Assembly: GCA_963995505.1 (NCBI GenBank)
Contig: OZ023197.1
Span: forward strand, 9,847,827 to 9,911,826
DNA from: Hypericum androsaemum
Lineage: Eukaryota; Streptophyta; Magnoliopsida; Malpighiales; Hypericaceae
Direction of reading: 5' to 3'
DNA length: 64,000 bases
The position numbers and the translations under genes are program-made. Positions 11,699 to 22,439 of the stretch are shown here, piece after piece (position 1 is the first letter of the stretch; the number at the start of each line of letters is the position of its first letter). The notes below the pieces were generated by a model that saw only the letters and a list, made by a program, of their open reading frames with translations, had not been told where the DNA came from and did no database searches.

Positions 11699-14600
11699 TC
11701 AAACCGACTCGGAATGATCTTCGGGATAGTAAGGAGAAAGATCGGCGACGTTAAACGTCTTAGAAATCTTCATGTGGCCTGGTAAGTCGAGAACATAAGC
11801 ATTGTCATTAATCTTCTGGGAAATCTTGAACGGCCCGATTTTACGAGGATCAAGCTTGTGATGGCCTCCTCCCCGCTCTTTGCGTAAATAAACCATTACC
11901 AGATCACCGACTTGGAACAGCTTCATCAGTCGATGTTTATCCGCAGCGGCCTTGTACTTGGCGGTCGCCATCTCCAGCTTCTTCTTAATGTTTACAATAG
12001 TGTCGAAAAGTTGCTGAGCAAGCAAATCAGCTGCCTCGCTTTTTTTGAAACCCGTTGGAAGCTTGATTAAATCGACAGTGGTGGCTGGAGCCTTTCGATA
12101 GACCACGGCGAACGGCGACATGCCCGTGGCCGGGTGGTGGGCGCTATTATAGGCAAATTCAGCTTGAGCTAGAGCGACATCCCACTGTTTTTGCTTCTCG
12201 ACACACAGACATCGTAACAAGCTGCCTAAGGTGCGGTTGACAACCTCGGTCTGTCCATCCGTCTGAGGATGAGCCGAGCTGCTAAACCTTAGTTCAGTGC
12301 CAAAACGATGCCACAGAGTAGACCAGAATACTGCAAGAAATTTAGGGTCACGATCAGATGTAATCGTGCGAGGAATTCCATGTAGTCTGACAATCTCCTG
12401 AAAGAACAACTTTGCAACATGGGGCGCATTAGTGGTGTGTTTGCACGGAACAAAGTGTGCCATTGTAGAGAAGCGGTCGACCACAACAAAGATAGAGTCA
12501 GAGCCCTGTTGTGTTCGTGGTAGACCTAACACAAAATCCATCGATAAGTCTTCCCACGGTTGCTCCGGAATTGGCAGTGGCATATAGAGGCCTGTGTTTT
12601 GACTCTGTCCCTTTTGGGTCTGACAAATGGTACACTTTTGAACAATTCTTCCAGCATCCCTCTTGAGTTGTGGCCAAAAGTACCTTTCCTCAAGACGACT
12701 GATGGTTTTATCGCGGCCCAAATGAGCGCTAAGACTTCCTGAATGCAGCTCTCGAATAAGTTTATCCCGTAGTGAAGTCATGGGGATGCATAGGCGAGTG
12801 CCTTTAAAGAGGTAGCCATCATGAACCAAGAAATCTCCCATAGGCTGCTTGGCGAGGTACTTAGACCAAATTTTGCCAAAGTCTGGATCCTCAACATATG
12901 TTTCAGGAAGAAAGTCAAAGCCAATAACTTCAATCTTACTGGTGACAAGGAGAGCTGCTCGTCGGCTCAAAGCGTCAGCCACCTTGTTTGATGCACCGGC
13001 CTTATGCTTAATCACATAGTTGAACTGACCAAAATAGGCTGCCCATCGAATATGCATTTTATTTTTAAGGTCTCGTTGAGACCGAAAATGCACCAAAAAC
13101 TGATGATCAGTATAGAGAACGAATTCCTTAGGAAGCAAATAATGCTCCCAATTTTTGAAAGCTCGAAGGATTGCAAAGAGTTCCTGGTCATAGGTGGGCC
13201 AATGTTGATGAGCTTCATTGAGTTTCTCACTGAAGAATGCAATAGGACGTCCCTCTTGGGATAAGACGCCCCCTATGCCAGTTCCACAAGCGTCACACTC
13301 AACCTGAAACACCTTGTCAAAATCAGGTAAAGCAAGTACCTGGGTGAAAGTTAGTCTTTGTTTAATCTCCTCGAAAGCCTGAGTAGCTGCGGAAGTCCAA
13401 GCAAAAGGCCGTGATTGCTTGATACAGTCCATAATTGGCGCCACAATACTGCTGAAATTGCGCACAAATCGCCTGTAGAATGTGGCTAAGCCATGAAAGC
13501 TTCGTATCTCAGAGATTGATGTAGAAATATGCCAGTCGACAATGGCCTGGACCTTCTGCTTGTCAACCTGTACGCCATCTTTGCTGATCACATATCCCAA
13601 GAACAGGACATGGTCCACCATGAAATGACACTTTTGAAGGTTGATATAAAGCTCATTTTCTCGAAGAGCTTTCATAACCTGTCTCAAATGGCCCACGTGT
13701 TCTTCCACGTCTTTGATGTATACCAGTATATCGTCAAAATAGACAACAACAAATTTATTAAGGAATGGTTTGAGCACCTGGTTCATAAGTCGCATGAATG
13801 TACTTGGTGCGTTTGACAGACCAAAAGGCATTACCAGCCACTCGTAAAGCCCTTCTTTGGTTTTAAAGGCCGTCTTCCATTCGTCTCCAGGGCGGATACG
13901 AATCTGGTGGTATCCACTCGTCAAATCAAGCTTGGTAAAGACAACCGACCTAGATAGCTGATCAAGCATATCATCTAACCGGGGAATGGGGAACCTGTAT
14001 TGTACCGTGATTCGATTGATAGCTCGACTATCCACACAAATGCGCCACTGATTTCCCTTCTTTGGCACCAGCAAAGCAGGTACTGCACAGGGACTCATAC
14101 TTTCGCGCACATGCCCCATTCGTAACAAGTCTTCAACCTTCTCTTGTAAAATTTTGGCTTCCTCAGGATTTAGGCGGTAATGAGGAAGATTGGGAAGTCG
14201 AGCTCCAGGTATAAAATCGATGTGATGCTGGACATCTCACATAGGTGGGAGACCGTCTGGCTTGGAAGTAAGCCGAGGGAATTTAGCTAATAGTTGTTGG
14301 ACGGCTCCAGGAATCTCTGTCTCTCCATAGTCGGGCTTAATTACCAGCCCGTAGGCTCCTCCACTTTCTTTTATATCTTCCATGAACAAACCAGTAGAGT
14401 CAGAAAGAGATAGGAAAACTTGCCCTTCCACTTTAGGAGTTGGCTTTGGGCTGCCAGAAGGTGCAACCACGATCTTTTTGCCCTTCCATTGAAAGATGTA
14501 TATGTTCTCACGGTCCCTGTGGGTAGCATCAACATCAAATTGCCAAGGACGGCCTAGCAAAATCTGGCACACATCCATCTCAACAACATCGCAGCAAACC

Positions 14601-14758
14601 TCATCAGTGTAAAACTTGCCCATGGCCAAAGGGACTTTACAAATTCGAGTCACCTGAAGTTTTGGACCCTTTTGGATCCACCCAATCTGATATGGAGTAG
14701 GGTGGGGTTCGGTTGGAAGCTGAAGCTGCTCAACCAATTTTTCTGTAATCAAATTCTC
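11699..14758 (-). pseudogene. gypsy pol: protease remnant, RT, RNase H, integrase
   Basis: The open part (14,128-11,699, 809 codons) copies RNA to DNA and inserts it. Residue numbers count from the Met at 14,128: RT with [12 protein letters not shown] (68-79) and the YFDD active site (130-133); RNase H with [10 protein letters not shown] (278-287) and LYTDHQ (338-343); an HHCC zinc finger (H462, H469, C499, C502); the integrase triad D531, D592, E628 (DD35E spacing); and a GPFKI motif near the end. No clear chromodomain follows; the protein ends PEDHSESV. Upstream, the protease part (14,752-14,237) holds [10 protein letters not shown] and ILLGRPW and ends in an in-frame TGA (14,237-14,239), after which the same frame runs on into RT. 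Confidence 0.93.
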
Positions 14759-15982
14759 TCAACTACAGCTATCAATGATCAAGCTATATACCGCTTTATT
14801 GACTCGGCATTTAGCTTGAAAGATCTGCCTGCGCTGGTTATCTTCTTCAAGCTTTGGTGAACAGAAGGTGCGCTGTATCACGTAAACGCCTTCTTCTTCC
14901 TCATCTCCGCAAATGTCATCAACCTCGAAATGTTGCCTTTCCGTCTCTATGTCTTCCCGATTAGCCTCCGGCACAGTTTCAACCACGTGTACGGGCTTGC
15001 AATTTGGGCATTCATTGGATCTGTGCTCTGGCTGGTTACACCTGTAACATTTTCCCGAATATGAAGGCTGGTATGGGTTTGGCTTGGTTGTTTGATTAGC
15101 GGGGCGGGCATCTGTTTTAGTCTGGTGAACAGGGCTAGACGAAGAAGATTGCCGAGGGGACGCGGGTGCAAGAGCACACGGTTGTTGAGCATCTCCTTGG
15201 GTTCTCTGAGATTGATACCGCGGGAACGGTTGTGACAGTCGTGCCTCAGCTTGAGCAGCCATTTCTCGGGCATCTACCAAGGACATAACAGCCTGAACGC
15301 CAATTCGATCCTGAATTTCCATTTTTAGACCTCTGATGTAGCGAGCCACCTGTAGATTGTCATCCTCCTAAATATTGCACCTGGCTGTCAGGCGTAAAAA
15401 TTCCTCCTTATAGTGTGCAACCGATCGACTGCCTTGATAACAATCAAGGAGTTGACGATAGAGGTTCTGAGTATAGTCTCGGGGAAGGAATCGTTGTTGT
15501 AGTAGTTCCTTCATCAAAGGCCAATCTCGAACAGGAGGTTGATGAAGGCGATATCGCTCCTCTCGTAGATTCTGCCACCAAGCGCCTGCACCTCCCCGTA
15601 ATTTATATGCGACAATAGCGACTTTTCTTTCGTCGCTAACCTCCATGATCTCAAAGAATCGTTCAACCTCGTTCAGCCAATCAAGGAAGGATTCTATCTC
15701 GAGACTTCCATTGAAGACCGGAATCTCAGCCTTGATACGGTAGCCATCGCGTCCATCTCGTTGAGGAGGACGTCCATGATAGGGTTGAATAACGGCTCCC
15801 GGGGCTGGGGCCGGCTGGTGCACGGCGTCCAGAATTGGAACTTGCTCGCGCAGAACTCGATTCCCTTGCGGCTGTCCTCCCAGGTGGAGAACTTCAAGAA
15901 TTCGTTGTACAGCGTCCTCTAGGGCGGCAAAGCGCTGTTCAAAGGCTGCAGGATATTGGTTCTCTCGGGGTTCGTCGACCAT
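14759..15982 (-). pseudogene. gypsy gag and start of protease
   Basis: Starts at the ATG of MVDEPRENQ (15,982). The gag core reads FLDWLNEVERFFEIM and LRGGAGAWWQNL. A CCHC zinc knuckle follows (CYRCNQPEHRSNEC, about 15,050-15,010), which binds RNA. A TAG at 15,368-15,370 splits gag in the same frame. A TGA at 14,759-14,761 lies inside the protease active-site region, where the motif reads DSCS rather than the usual D-S/T-G. The protease is therefore doubly disabled: glycine is lost and a stop follows. Confidence 0.88.
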
Positions 15983-16038
15983 GGTAGAGATAACGGCACT
16001 AGACAGGATTGCAACCCGTAGGATGGTTGCATGAACTT

Positions 16039-16050
16039 GCTCTGATACCA
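16039..16050 (-). other. Primer binding site, initiator tRNA-Met type
   Basis: On the minus strand TGGTATCAGAGC, a perfect match to the common plant tRNA-Met primer site, 2 bp after the 5' LTR end. Confidence 0.9.
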
Positions 16051-16052
16051 AC

Positions 16053-16354
16053 TGATGTAGAACCAATTTAGATCGTTAACGCACGATCGGACGAAGGAGA
16101 CAAAGAGGATTGATTTCGTTCAATCAGACGAGGGGTAAGTCAAGGAGACAAACTGGTGGATAACTATCGGGAAAATTATTCTGTTATTTCTCAATGGATG
16201 TTAACACTGTGGCAGGGAAATCCCCTAATAAAAGAGTAGAATAGGAAAAGCCTTTATTCTAGAACACAGAATAATAAAGACCGGAAGTAAATGGGAAAGA
16301 GAAGAGGTGGTTTCTAGATGATGACACGTAACTGCATGCAGGTGCACCGCATCA
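16053..16354 (-). repeat. LTR of the gypsy element (5' LTR)
   Basis: 302 bp, TGATGTAG...CGCATCA, followed on the plus strand by the AAGCG target duplication. It carries the promoter for the minus-strand element by position; I did not pick a specific TATA box. Confidence 0.95.
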
Positions 16355-17342
16355 AAGCGCCACCGGAGGGTGGCGTCCTTGATCCTTGAAGGGCAGAAGC
16401 TGTCGAGACCGATTTCGCCACACATCTGAAACTTGAGCTTTTTAAGAGACCTCAGCCTCAAAAACAATAGCTTCCACGGTGCAGTTCCTCCACAGATCGG
16501 CAAGTTATTCAGCCTGCAACATCTCTGGCTTGACAACAACACGTTGGGAGGCGAAATACCCGTCAACTTGACCTTGTGCTCCAACCTCGAGACGTTGATT
16601 TTACAAGGGAACAACCTCGTCGGGTGGATCCCGACTGAGCTAGGTTCCTTGGTGAAGTTGCAGAAACTTGGACTTGGCGCAAACAACCTGATCAGGACGA
16701 TTCCATCGTCTCTTGGCAACCTTACATCACTAAAACAAGTTTCATTGGCATATAATAATCTGGTGGGAAAGATTCCGATTGAGATGAGTAGACTACAAAA
16801 CTTGACTTTTTTCTCAGTTGGTGTTAATAATCTTTCAGGAGTCATCCCTCCATTTCTATTCAACATCTCTTCAATTGAGATCTTGTCATTCACTTCAAAC
16901 CAAGTCTTGATATGCAGAGTATGGATTAGGTGCTATTGCTTCAAAAGAGGGTGACATCTATAGTTACGGGATCCTGCTATTGGAGATGTTCTCCGGAAGG
17001 CGACCAACCGATGACATCTTCACAGGCGGGTTAAATCTTGTTGATTTTATCAAGGAGGCTTTACCAGGAAGAGTGATGCAAGTTGTGGATCCAGTTCTTT
17101 TTCGAAGAGATGTTGACGAAACAGAAACAACTTCAAGTTCAACTCCACCAGCGAGAGAATATGAGCTGAGTTGTTTGATATTTGTTCTAGGGATTGGGGT
17201 TTTCTGCTTGGAAGAGACGCCTAGTCAACGAGCATACTTCGGAGATGTGCTCAGGAAACTTCACAAAATCAAGGATACTTTTCTCAGTGTGCGGTTGAGT
17301 GAAGGCAGGCACCGGATGACCTATGCAAGACGCAGGTACTAG
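16355..17342 (+). pseudogene. LRR receptor-like kinase relic, copy B, 3' part with internal deletion
   Basis: Resumes at RRVASLILEG and SFLRDLSLKNNSFHGAVP, close to copy A, with about seven LRRs up to about 16,890 (NNLSGVIPPFLFNISSI). A TGA near 16,427 interrupts the first repeat. At about 16,910 the frame changes and the sequence jumps to kinase subdomains VIII-XI: EYGLGAIASKEGDIYSYGILLLEMF, with the invariant D of DIYSYG, then GRRPTDDIF and PSQRAYFGDVLRKLH, ending at the stop at 17,340-17,342. The remaining LRRs, the transmembrane segment, the kinase N-lobe and the catalytic loop are missing. The C-terminal layout, GRRPTD(D)xF and two late motifs, fits subfamily XII. No functional kinase is possible from this copy. 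Confidence 0.88.
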
Positions 17343-18208
17343 TAGTACCATTGATGATACCTTGAAAACGGATACATGCCTCCATCTGAAGTCCGAGACA
17401 ATGACTGTCCCCAGTTGCTTAATAAATGATTACACTTAGAAGTGCTATTATGTCGCGATATTGCAATTTTCTTTGTTTTAGCTTGGTTTGATCTGTTTGA
17501 GAAATGTTATGATCATGAAACTCAATTTATAGCAATTAATGGCCTGGAAGGTTATGATCAGACTTCCGATGTTGGCATCTTGTAAACTCAATTCTGCTCT
17601 ATCTGTGGATTTTCTTTGTGAGTAGCATTTTATTAATAGTATTATTTATCACCTCCAAGTTCTCTTTTGTGAACTTATGACCGCTAATCTCATTAAAATT
17701 CTAACGCAACGGAGAAAAAGTATATCTTGACGTTAAAATCGCTAAATTTAATTCTACAGTAATAATCAAACTAATTACATAACCAAGCTAATTTGTATAT
17801 TCTAGATATATTGTAATTTTTTTGTAATAAAATATTTTCTAAAACCAAGATGAATGGTAAAGACGTTGTTCTATCTTAACAAAGAGGTTTGTTCTATCTT
17901 AACAAAGAGGTTTGAGGTCTAAGTTTTTGGAAAGAGAACAATCTCAAATACTTAAGAGAAATTTGCTATCTTTCAAATATCTCACCGAGATATAGGGTGA
18001 TTGTTAGGAAAAATAAAAACATTCACTAAATTTAGGGCAATTGCAGTCCACGAGAATAACCCAACAAAAAATGAACACTTCAAGGCCCAAACCAAACCCA
18101 CCACCATTTCACCTAAAGATTAAAGAACTGAACTACCTACCTTCTTCTTCCCCCAGTTCTCTCCCAATTAACCCACTTCACCCTCTTAAAACCTAAACCC
18201 CCAAATCA
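17343..18208. other. Intergenic, downstream of the kinase relic
   Basis: AT-rich, with an imperfect tandem 23-bp repeat (TTGTTCTATCTTAACAAAGAGG at about 17,867-17,913). CT- and A-rich sequence at 18,120-18,208 looks like a plant 5' leader for the small frame that follows. Confidence 0.4.
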
Positions 18209-18430
18209 ATGGAGCAACTCCCAACCCCAATCTCACCGCTCAGATCCTACCCCATTGGGCTCCCAACCCCACAGGAACTCGTGGGCCACTACCAGGCGCA
18301 GGGCCTGGACCCACAGGAGGCGTTGTTCAAGGTCATCGACGACCTCCAGAAGGCCCTCTTCTCTGTCGTCGCCGCCAGCAAGCTGGAGATGCTCAACACC
18401 CGCTTCGCCGATGAACAACAAATCCAATGA
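18209..18430 (+). CDS. Hypothetical 73-residue protein, possibly a truncated gene
   Basis: Starts at an ATG preceded by a C/A-rich leader typical of plant transcripts (TCTTAAAACCTAAACCC). The frame is markedly more GC-rich than its surroundings and reads like real coding sequence: a Pro-rich start, PTPQELVGHYQAQGLDPQEA, then a helix-like stretch (ALFKVIDDLQKALFSVV) and a stop at 18,428-18,430. I do not recognise a family with certainty. AT-rich sequence follows at once, so it may be the first exon or a truncated copy of a longer gene. Its function is unknown. Confidence 0.4.
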   Translation: MEQLPTPISPLRSYPIGLPTPQELVGHYQAQGLDPQEALFKVIDDLQKALFSVVAASKLEMLNTRFADEQQIQ

Positions 18431-18614
18431 ACTATCGAATTAGTTGGAGTATATATGAGCTTGTTTAACATTTTCACATAAAAAAATGAAGTTATATTAA
18501 CCTATTTACTAATTAAGAACTATGAAAAAATTAAAGAAAGTCCAATCAGACCAATTAACCCTTAAAACAGGATAAATCTCGGGTCGACCCCACTTCATTT
18601 TTTAGAACATTTAT

Positions 18615-18840
18615 TGATAATGCACAATGATCAAAAGTCTTGGTCTCCTGGGAAAATAATTCCACATCGAAAAGAACAACAGAAAGAAATTTGGCCTCCA
18701 AAATAACAGCTTTCGCGGTGCAGTTGGTGAGATACCTCGGAAACTGTCTTGACCGATTTCGCCCCACATCGGAAACTTGAGCGTTTTGAGATACCTCAAC
18801 CTCCAAAACAACAGCTTTCGCGGTGCAGTTCCTCAACGAT
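18615..18840 (+). pseudogene. LRR receptor-like kinase relic, copy C (short)
   Basis: Two short blocks match copies A and B. ATGATCAAAAGTCTTGGTCTCC (18,628-18,650) corresponds to the N-terminal start of copy A near 793. The sequence coding for ISPHIGNLSVLRYLNLQNNS (about 18,757-18,815) corresponds to the first LRR. A second, imperfect copy of the last part lies just before it (18,690-18,720). Everything else is lost. Confidence 0.65.
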
Positions 18841-19113
18841 GTCTCTTACTTTCCACGACGGCCTCTTAGTACGAGAAGATATTCGCAATTTTATTCTCGG
18901 TGTTTCTATTCCATTCTGTCCGTGTGGGCTCCCATCTTCGTGGGCTTACTTTAGCCCAACAGCTGTAGCTTGCTGGGCCTCCTCTATGTTGGCCCGTCTC
19001 CTGGTAACCTTGTATTATCTTTACCCATCGAAGTTACTTTCTACCGGAAAAAAACCTATTGAAGTTACTTCTTTAGTTTTCTCTCCAGATTGTGGGAAAA
19101 AAATTTCTCTTAC

Positions 19114-20888
19114 TGTTGAGGTACAAAAATAATATCGGCATTGTCAACACATTTTGAAGTATCCGGTGTGATCTCAAAGTGACCGGATGACTGATTACTG
19201 ATGTGGTCTCAAAGTGACCGGTTGGAATGAGGAGATTCTTGCTGGTATGGAAAGGAGAGACATGTATCTACAACTTTATTTTCAAGAACCTTACCTAATT
19301 CGGATCAGAAGCGGGACTAAACAAAGTGCCAACTCTTGGTATTAGCTTGCTCTTTGAGTTCTGACGGACTTTGGTAGATCGGCAGTAGATTTTGACTCAA
19401 ACATTGGATCGAGCTGATTCTTTCGGCTATAGAAAGGCAAGACAAATATCTACAACTTTGTAGTTTACAATTTTTTCCAATTTGAAGCGGAATGTGGTCA
19501 GAAATCTACTTCAAGATGAGTATACTTTGACCCGGTTCGGTCCGCTTCCCGCTTGCAAGACCAAGGCGGAAGCGCGGTTCGGTCCGCTTCCCGCCCGCCT
19601 GGGTGATGCTCCTCAGTAAACTGCTCATAACTTTCTATCCGGAGCTTGGATTGAGACGATTCAAGTTGTTCTGCGAAGCCAAGATACAAATCTACGACTT
19701 TGTAGTTTATCATGTCTTCAGATTCGAAGCGGAAGCAGGCCAAAAATATAGGTCAAAGCGGGAGGACGCTTTGGTCCTCATGGCGGGAAGCAAAAGGACG
19801 CTTTGGCCCTCAAGGCGGGAGCCCGGATGTCGCTTTGGACTTCAAGACAGGAGGCCGGAAGGTGCTTGGACCTACAAGGCGGGGGGCTGGATGGTTGCTT
19901 CGACCTACAAAGCGGAAGCCCGGATGGTCACTTTGATCTTCGAGGCGGGAGCCCGGAGTGTGCTTTGTCCTTTGAAGTGGGGTGTCTGGGTTGGACACTT
20001 CGGTCTGTGAGTCAACAGAGGAAGCCTAAGGCGGGAAGATTGTTGAAGTACAAAATTAATACTCCAAGTTGAGTGACCCGGGCTCGTTGGTGCATGGCCC
20101 ATTAGACCGTCTAGCCTATTACGAGGCGGCATACTGCCTTCGATGTGTAAGCGGAAGGCGCCCAGGCTGTAGGAAGCCCATTTGGGCTCGTAGGCGGTAA
20201 GCACGAGCCACCTAGGACTGATGGGCGGTAGGCACATACCGCCTAGGGGCCTGCGGACGGAAGGCTTAGCCCGCCTAGAGGGTTCGAGCGGTAAGGCAGG
20301 TCTATTTTAGGCGCTCGACGGCTTGGAAGGGGTAGGCGGTAGGTACCGCCTTGTGTTTGAAAGCGGAAAGATGGTTTCGGGCGTGGAGGTCATCTTGGGC
20401 TTCAAGGCGAGAGGCCCTTTTTGGTCCGGGTAGGCAGGAGGTTTGGGCTTTTTAGAGTTCGTTTTGGCCCTAAAGGCGGAAAGTTATTTTGGCGATGACG
20501 GGCTTAGGACGAGTTTTTGCGTGGAAGGTTCGAGATGGTCAAGGTGGCTTATATTTTCCTAAGTAGAGCCAGGATTTTCGAGATTTTAATAAGATTTTGG
20601 GACACAATTGCTTGGTCGGCACGATCGGTATATTCCTAATCGAAGACGAGATCTGTTCATATGAGGAAGACAGTTTATATTTTCCTATTCTAAGCCGGGT
20701 TTTCTTGCACGGGAAGGATAGAGCTAGGTCAAGACGTGCTATATAAAGGGAGCTCGGGCAACGGAGAAGGACATCAACAAACACAACAACAAACTACTCG
20801 AGCCGGTAGCCTAGCATAGCTTTAGACCGACCTTGGGACGACCACTCCGGATCCGTCTCGGGTTACTTGTTCTCTTTTTCCCACAACA
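19114..20888 (+). repeat. Left LTR, 1,775 bp, of the RT-less element
   Basis: Starts TGTTGAGGTACAAAAAT and ends CCCACAACA. Near 19,770-19,970 it holds about five imperfect repeats of roughly 36 bp around (A/G)AGGCGGGAGCCCGGATG. A TATA-type box (CTATATAAAGGG) lies at about 20,739-20,750, a plausible promoter roughly 140 bp before the LTR end. Confidence 0.9.
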
Positions 20889-21089
20889 GTATTTTTGGCA
20901 CGCTCGATGGGACTAAGGAGGACGTCTGAGAAGGCGGTCTAACCTTTACCGGCCAAGATGACCAATTACTTTGTTGCTCCGGTTCCTTACAAGGAGTCGA
21001 TACCTTCCATTTCCTAGACATATGCATGGAGGCAGGATTTATCTGCCTCGGCTTTCTCGAAAGAGCCGGTTGAGACAAATGTTATCCCG

Positions 21090-22303
21090 ATGGAGTTCTG
21101 TACGCCTGTCGTCCCGTTGGAGACATATGGCGCTTTCCGTGCTCGGAAGCTTTATGAGGAGTCTTGTAGGCACTATGGGGCGTCCTCACGTGTGGTCATC
21201 AATCAACACCAAGGGATGAACGTATCCACCGGACAAGCTGTACCCATCCAACCGGCTTTCAGACAACCATGGACCGGTCATATGCCTTACACCATGGCAC
21301 CGCCAACGCCAGACGTGTTCGGTTATGGTCGACAACATAGAACTCCTATGAATCCTCCATATCAAACAACTCCTTACTTGGGGATGGGGACACATGGAGT
21401 GAACTACTTGGAATAATATGAGTCTGCCAGGATGGGGGTTAGTAATGTCCAAGGAGGATCGAGCCGGTACCAATCGGCTCTGCTGACCCAAGACCAGCCA
21501 TACCCATATAGGGTTTCGGCTGACCAAAGCTCTCTTAAAAGAGGGGATATCCACACAGATCCCTTGTTCGAACCGAGGATTCCCAATCTTACCCCGGTCC
21601 CTCAGGTCATGCATCAAAGTCAGATGGAGCTGGACGAGGACGACATCCACCATCCATGTTTGGCTTCCAATTACTCGGAGGTGCAAGAGTCCTCTATACA
21701 TGAGGAGACACAAGAAGATTCCTTTGGCCAAGATGAGATGGCGGCGGCTGACAATGACCTGACGCTTCATGATGTTGCTCACGTTCTGACTCGACCTCTT
21801 CATGAGGTGATATTGGAGCAAGAGGAGATGGACCCAAGCTTTCCTACTCAGGAGCCGACTCCTCAGTTCGTGATGTGGAGACAAGGAGAGCTCGATGAGG
21901 ATGATGAGCTCTATGAGGATGTCATCAACCAACAAGAAGAGCTTGATGAGGATGACGAGCTCGATGACGACGACGTCAACCAACAAGAAGAGCTCGATGA
22001 GGATGACGTCAACCGACAAGAAGAGTTCGATGATGACGACGTTAACCAATAAGAAGAGCTCGATGAGGATGACGAGCTCGATGACGATGATATCAACCAA
22101 TATGAAGAGCTTAATGAGGATGATGAGCTCGATGAGGATGACGTCAATCGACAAGAAAAGCTCGATGAGGATGATGAGCTCGATGAGGATGACGTCAACC
22201 GACAAGGAGAGCTCGATGAGGATGACATCAATCGTTCAACTGGTGTTCGGATCTACCCAACAACAAGGGACGGAAGGACAACCTCAACTCTCTCAATTTG
22301 AGG
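21090..22303 (+). pseudogene. gag-like ORF with acidic tandem repeats
   Basis: Three same-frame segments are separated by single stops (TAA at 21,414-21,416 and 22,050-22,052), so one ancestral frame of about 400 codons. The first part is rich in Pro, Gln and Tyr (QPWTGHMPYTMAPPTPDVFGYGRQ). The last third is a run of acidic repeats. I see no zinc knuckle and no gag family motif, so gag identity rests on position after the left LTR and before the protease. The first stop may be a mutation or a boundary. Confidence 0.5.
21885..22229 (+). repeat. In-frame acidic tandem repeat
   Basis: About nine imperfect units built from GAGCTCGATGAGGATGAC, in longer and shorter versions (roughly 51 and 33 bp), coding for ELDEDDEL(D/Y)(E/D)DDVN(Q/R)Q-type peptides. 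All units keep the reading frame across the internal TAA, which suggests they arose while the frame was in use. Confidence 0.85.
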
Positions 22304-22439
22304 GTTTGGCTTCACATCAATATCTCGGAGGAAACCGGCAATCAACCCTCCCGCGAGTACTTCCGTTGCTATGGTTGGCATCCAACGAAGCCAAAAAGGA
22401 GAGAGGCCAAAGCCAACAAAGATTGATTCCCAGACCTAG

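Larger units (their letters stand above)
11378..16354 (-). mobile_element. Ty3/gypsy retrotransposon, nearly full length, young
   Basis: A 4,977-bp element with matching 302-bp LTRs, flanked by the 5-bp target duplication AAGCG (11,373-11,377 and 16,355-16,359). It is read on the minus strand: 5' LTR at 16,053-16,354, primer site, gag, protease, RT, RNase H, integrase, polypurine tract, 3' LTR. It is inserted in LRR-kinase copy B after the CNK codons. The LTRs differ at only three positions that I can find, so insertion was recent. Three in-frame stops interrupt the polyprotein, but RT through integrase is one open frame. The integrase tail ([13 protein letters not shown], then [10 protein letters not shown]) resembles CRM/Galadriel-type gypsy elements; that clade call is tentative. 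Confidence 0.95.

Noticed and set aside
13529..13816. 95-codon plus-strand frame in the gypsy element
   Set aside because: Antisense to reverse transcriptase.
16225..16893. 222-codon minus-strand frame
   Set aside because: It is antisense to the LRR relic and runs into the gypsy LTR. LRR coding sequence often leaves its antisense frame open. No protein motif.
21186..22205. 339-codon minus-strand frame rich in Ile, Val and Leu
   Set aside because: Opposite strand of the acidic tandem repeat, so its length is a repeat artefact. The plus frame fits the element's direction.
21911..22231. Poly-serine minus-strand frame
   Set aside because: Another antisense frame of the same acidic repeat.
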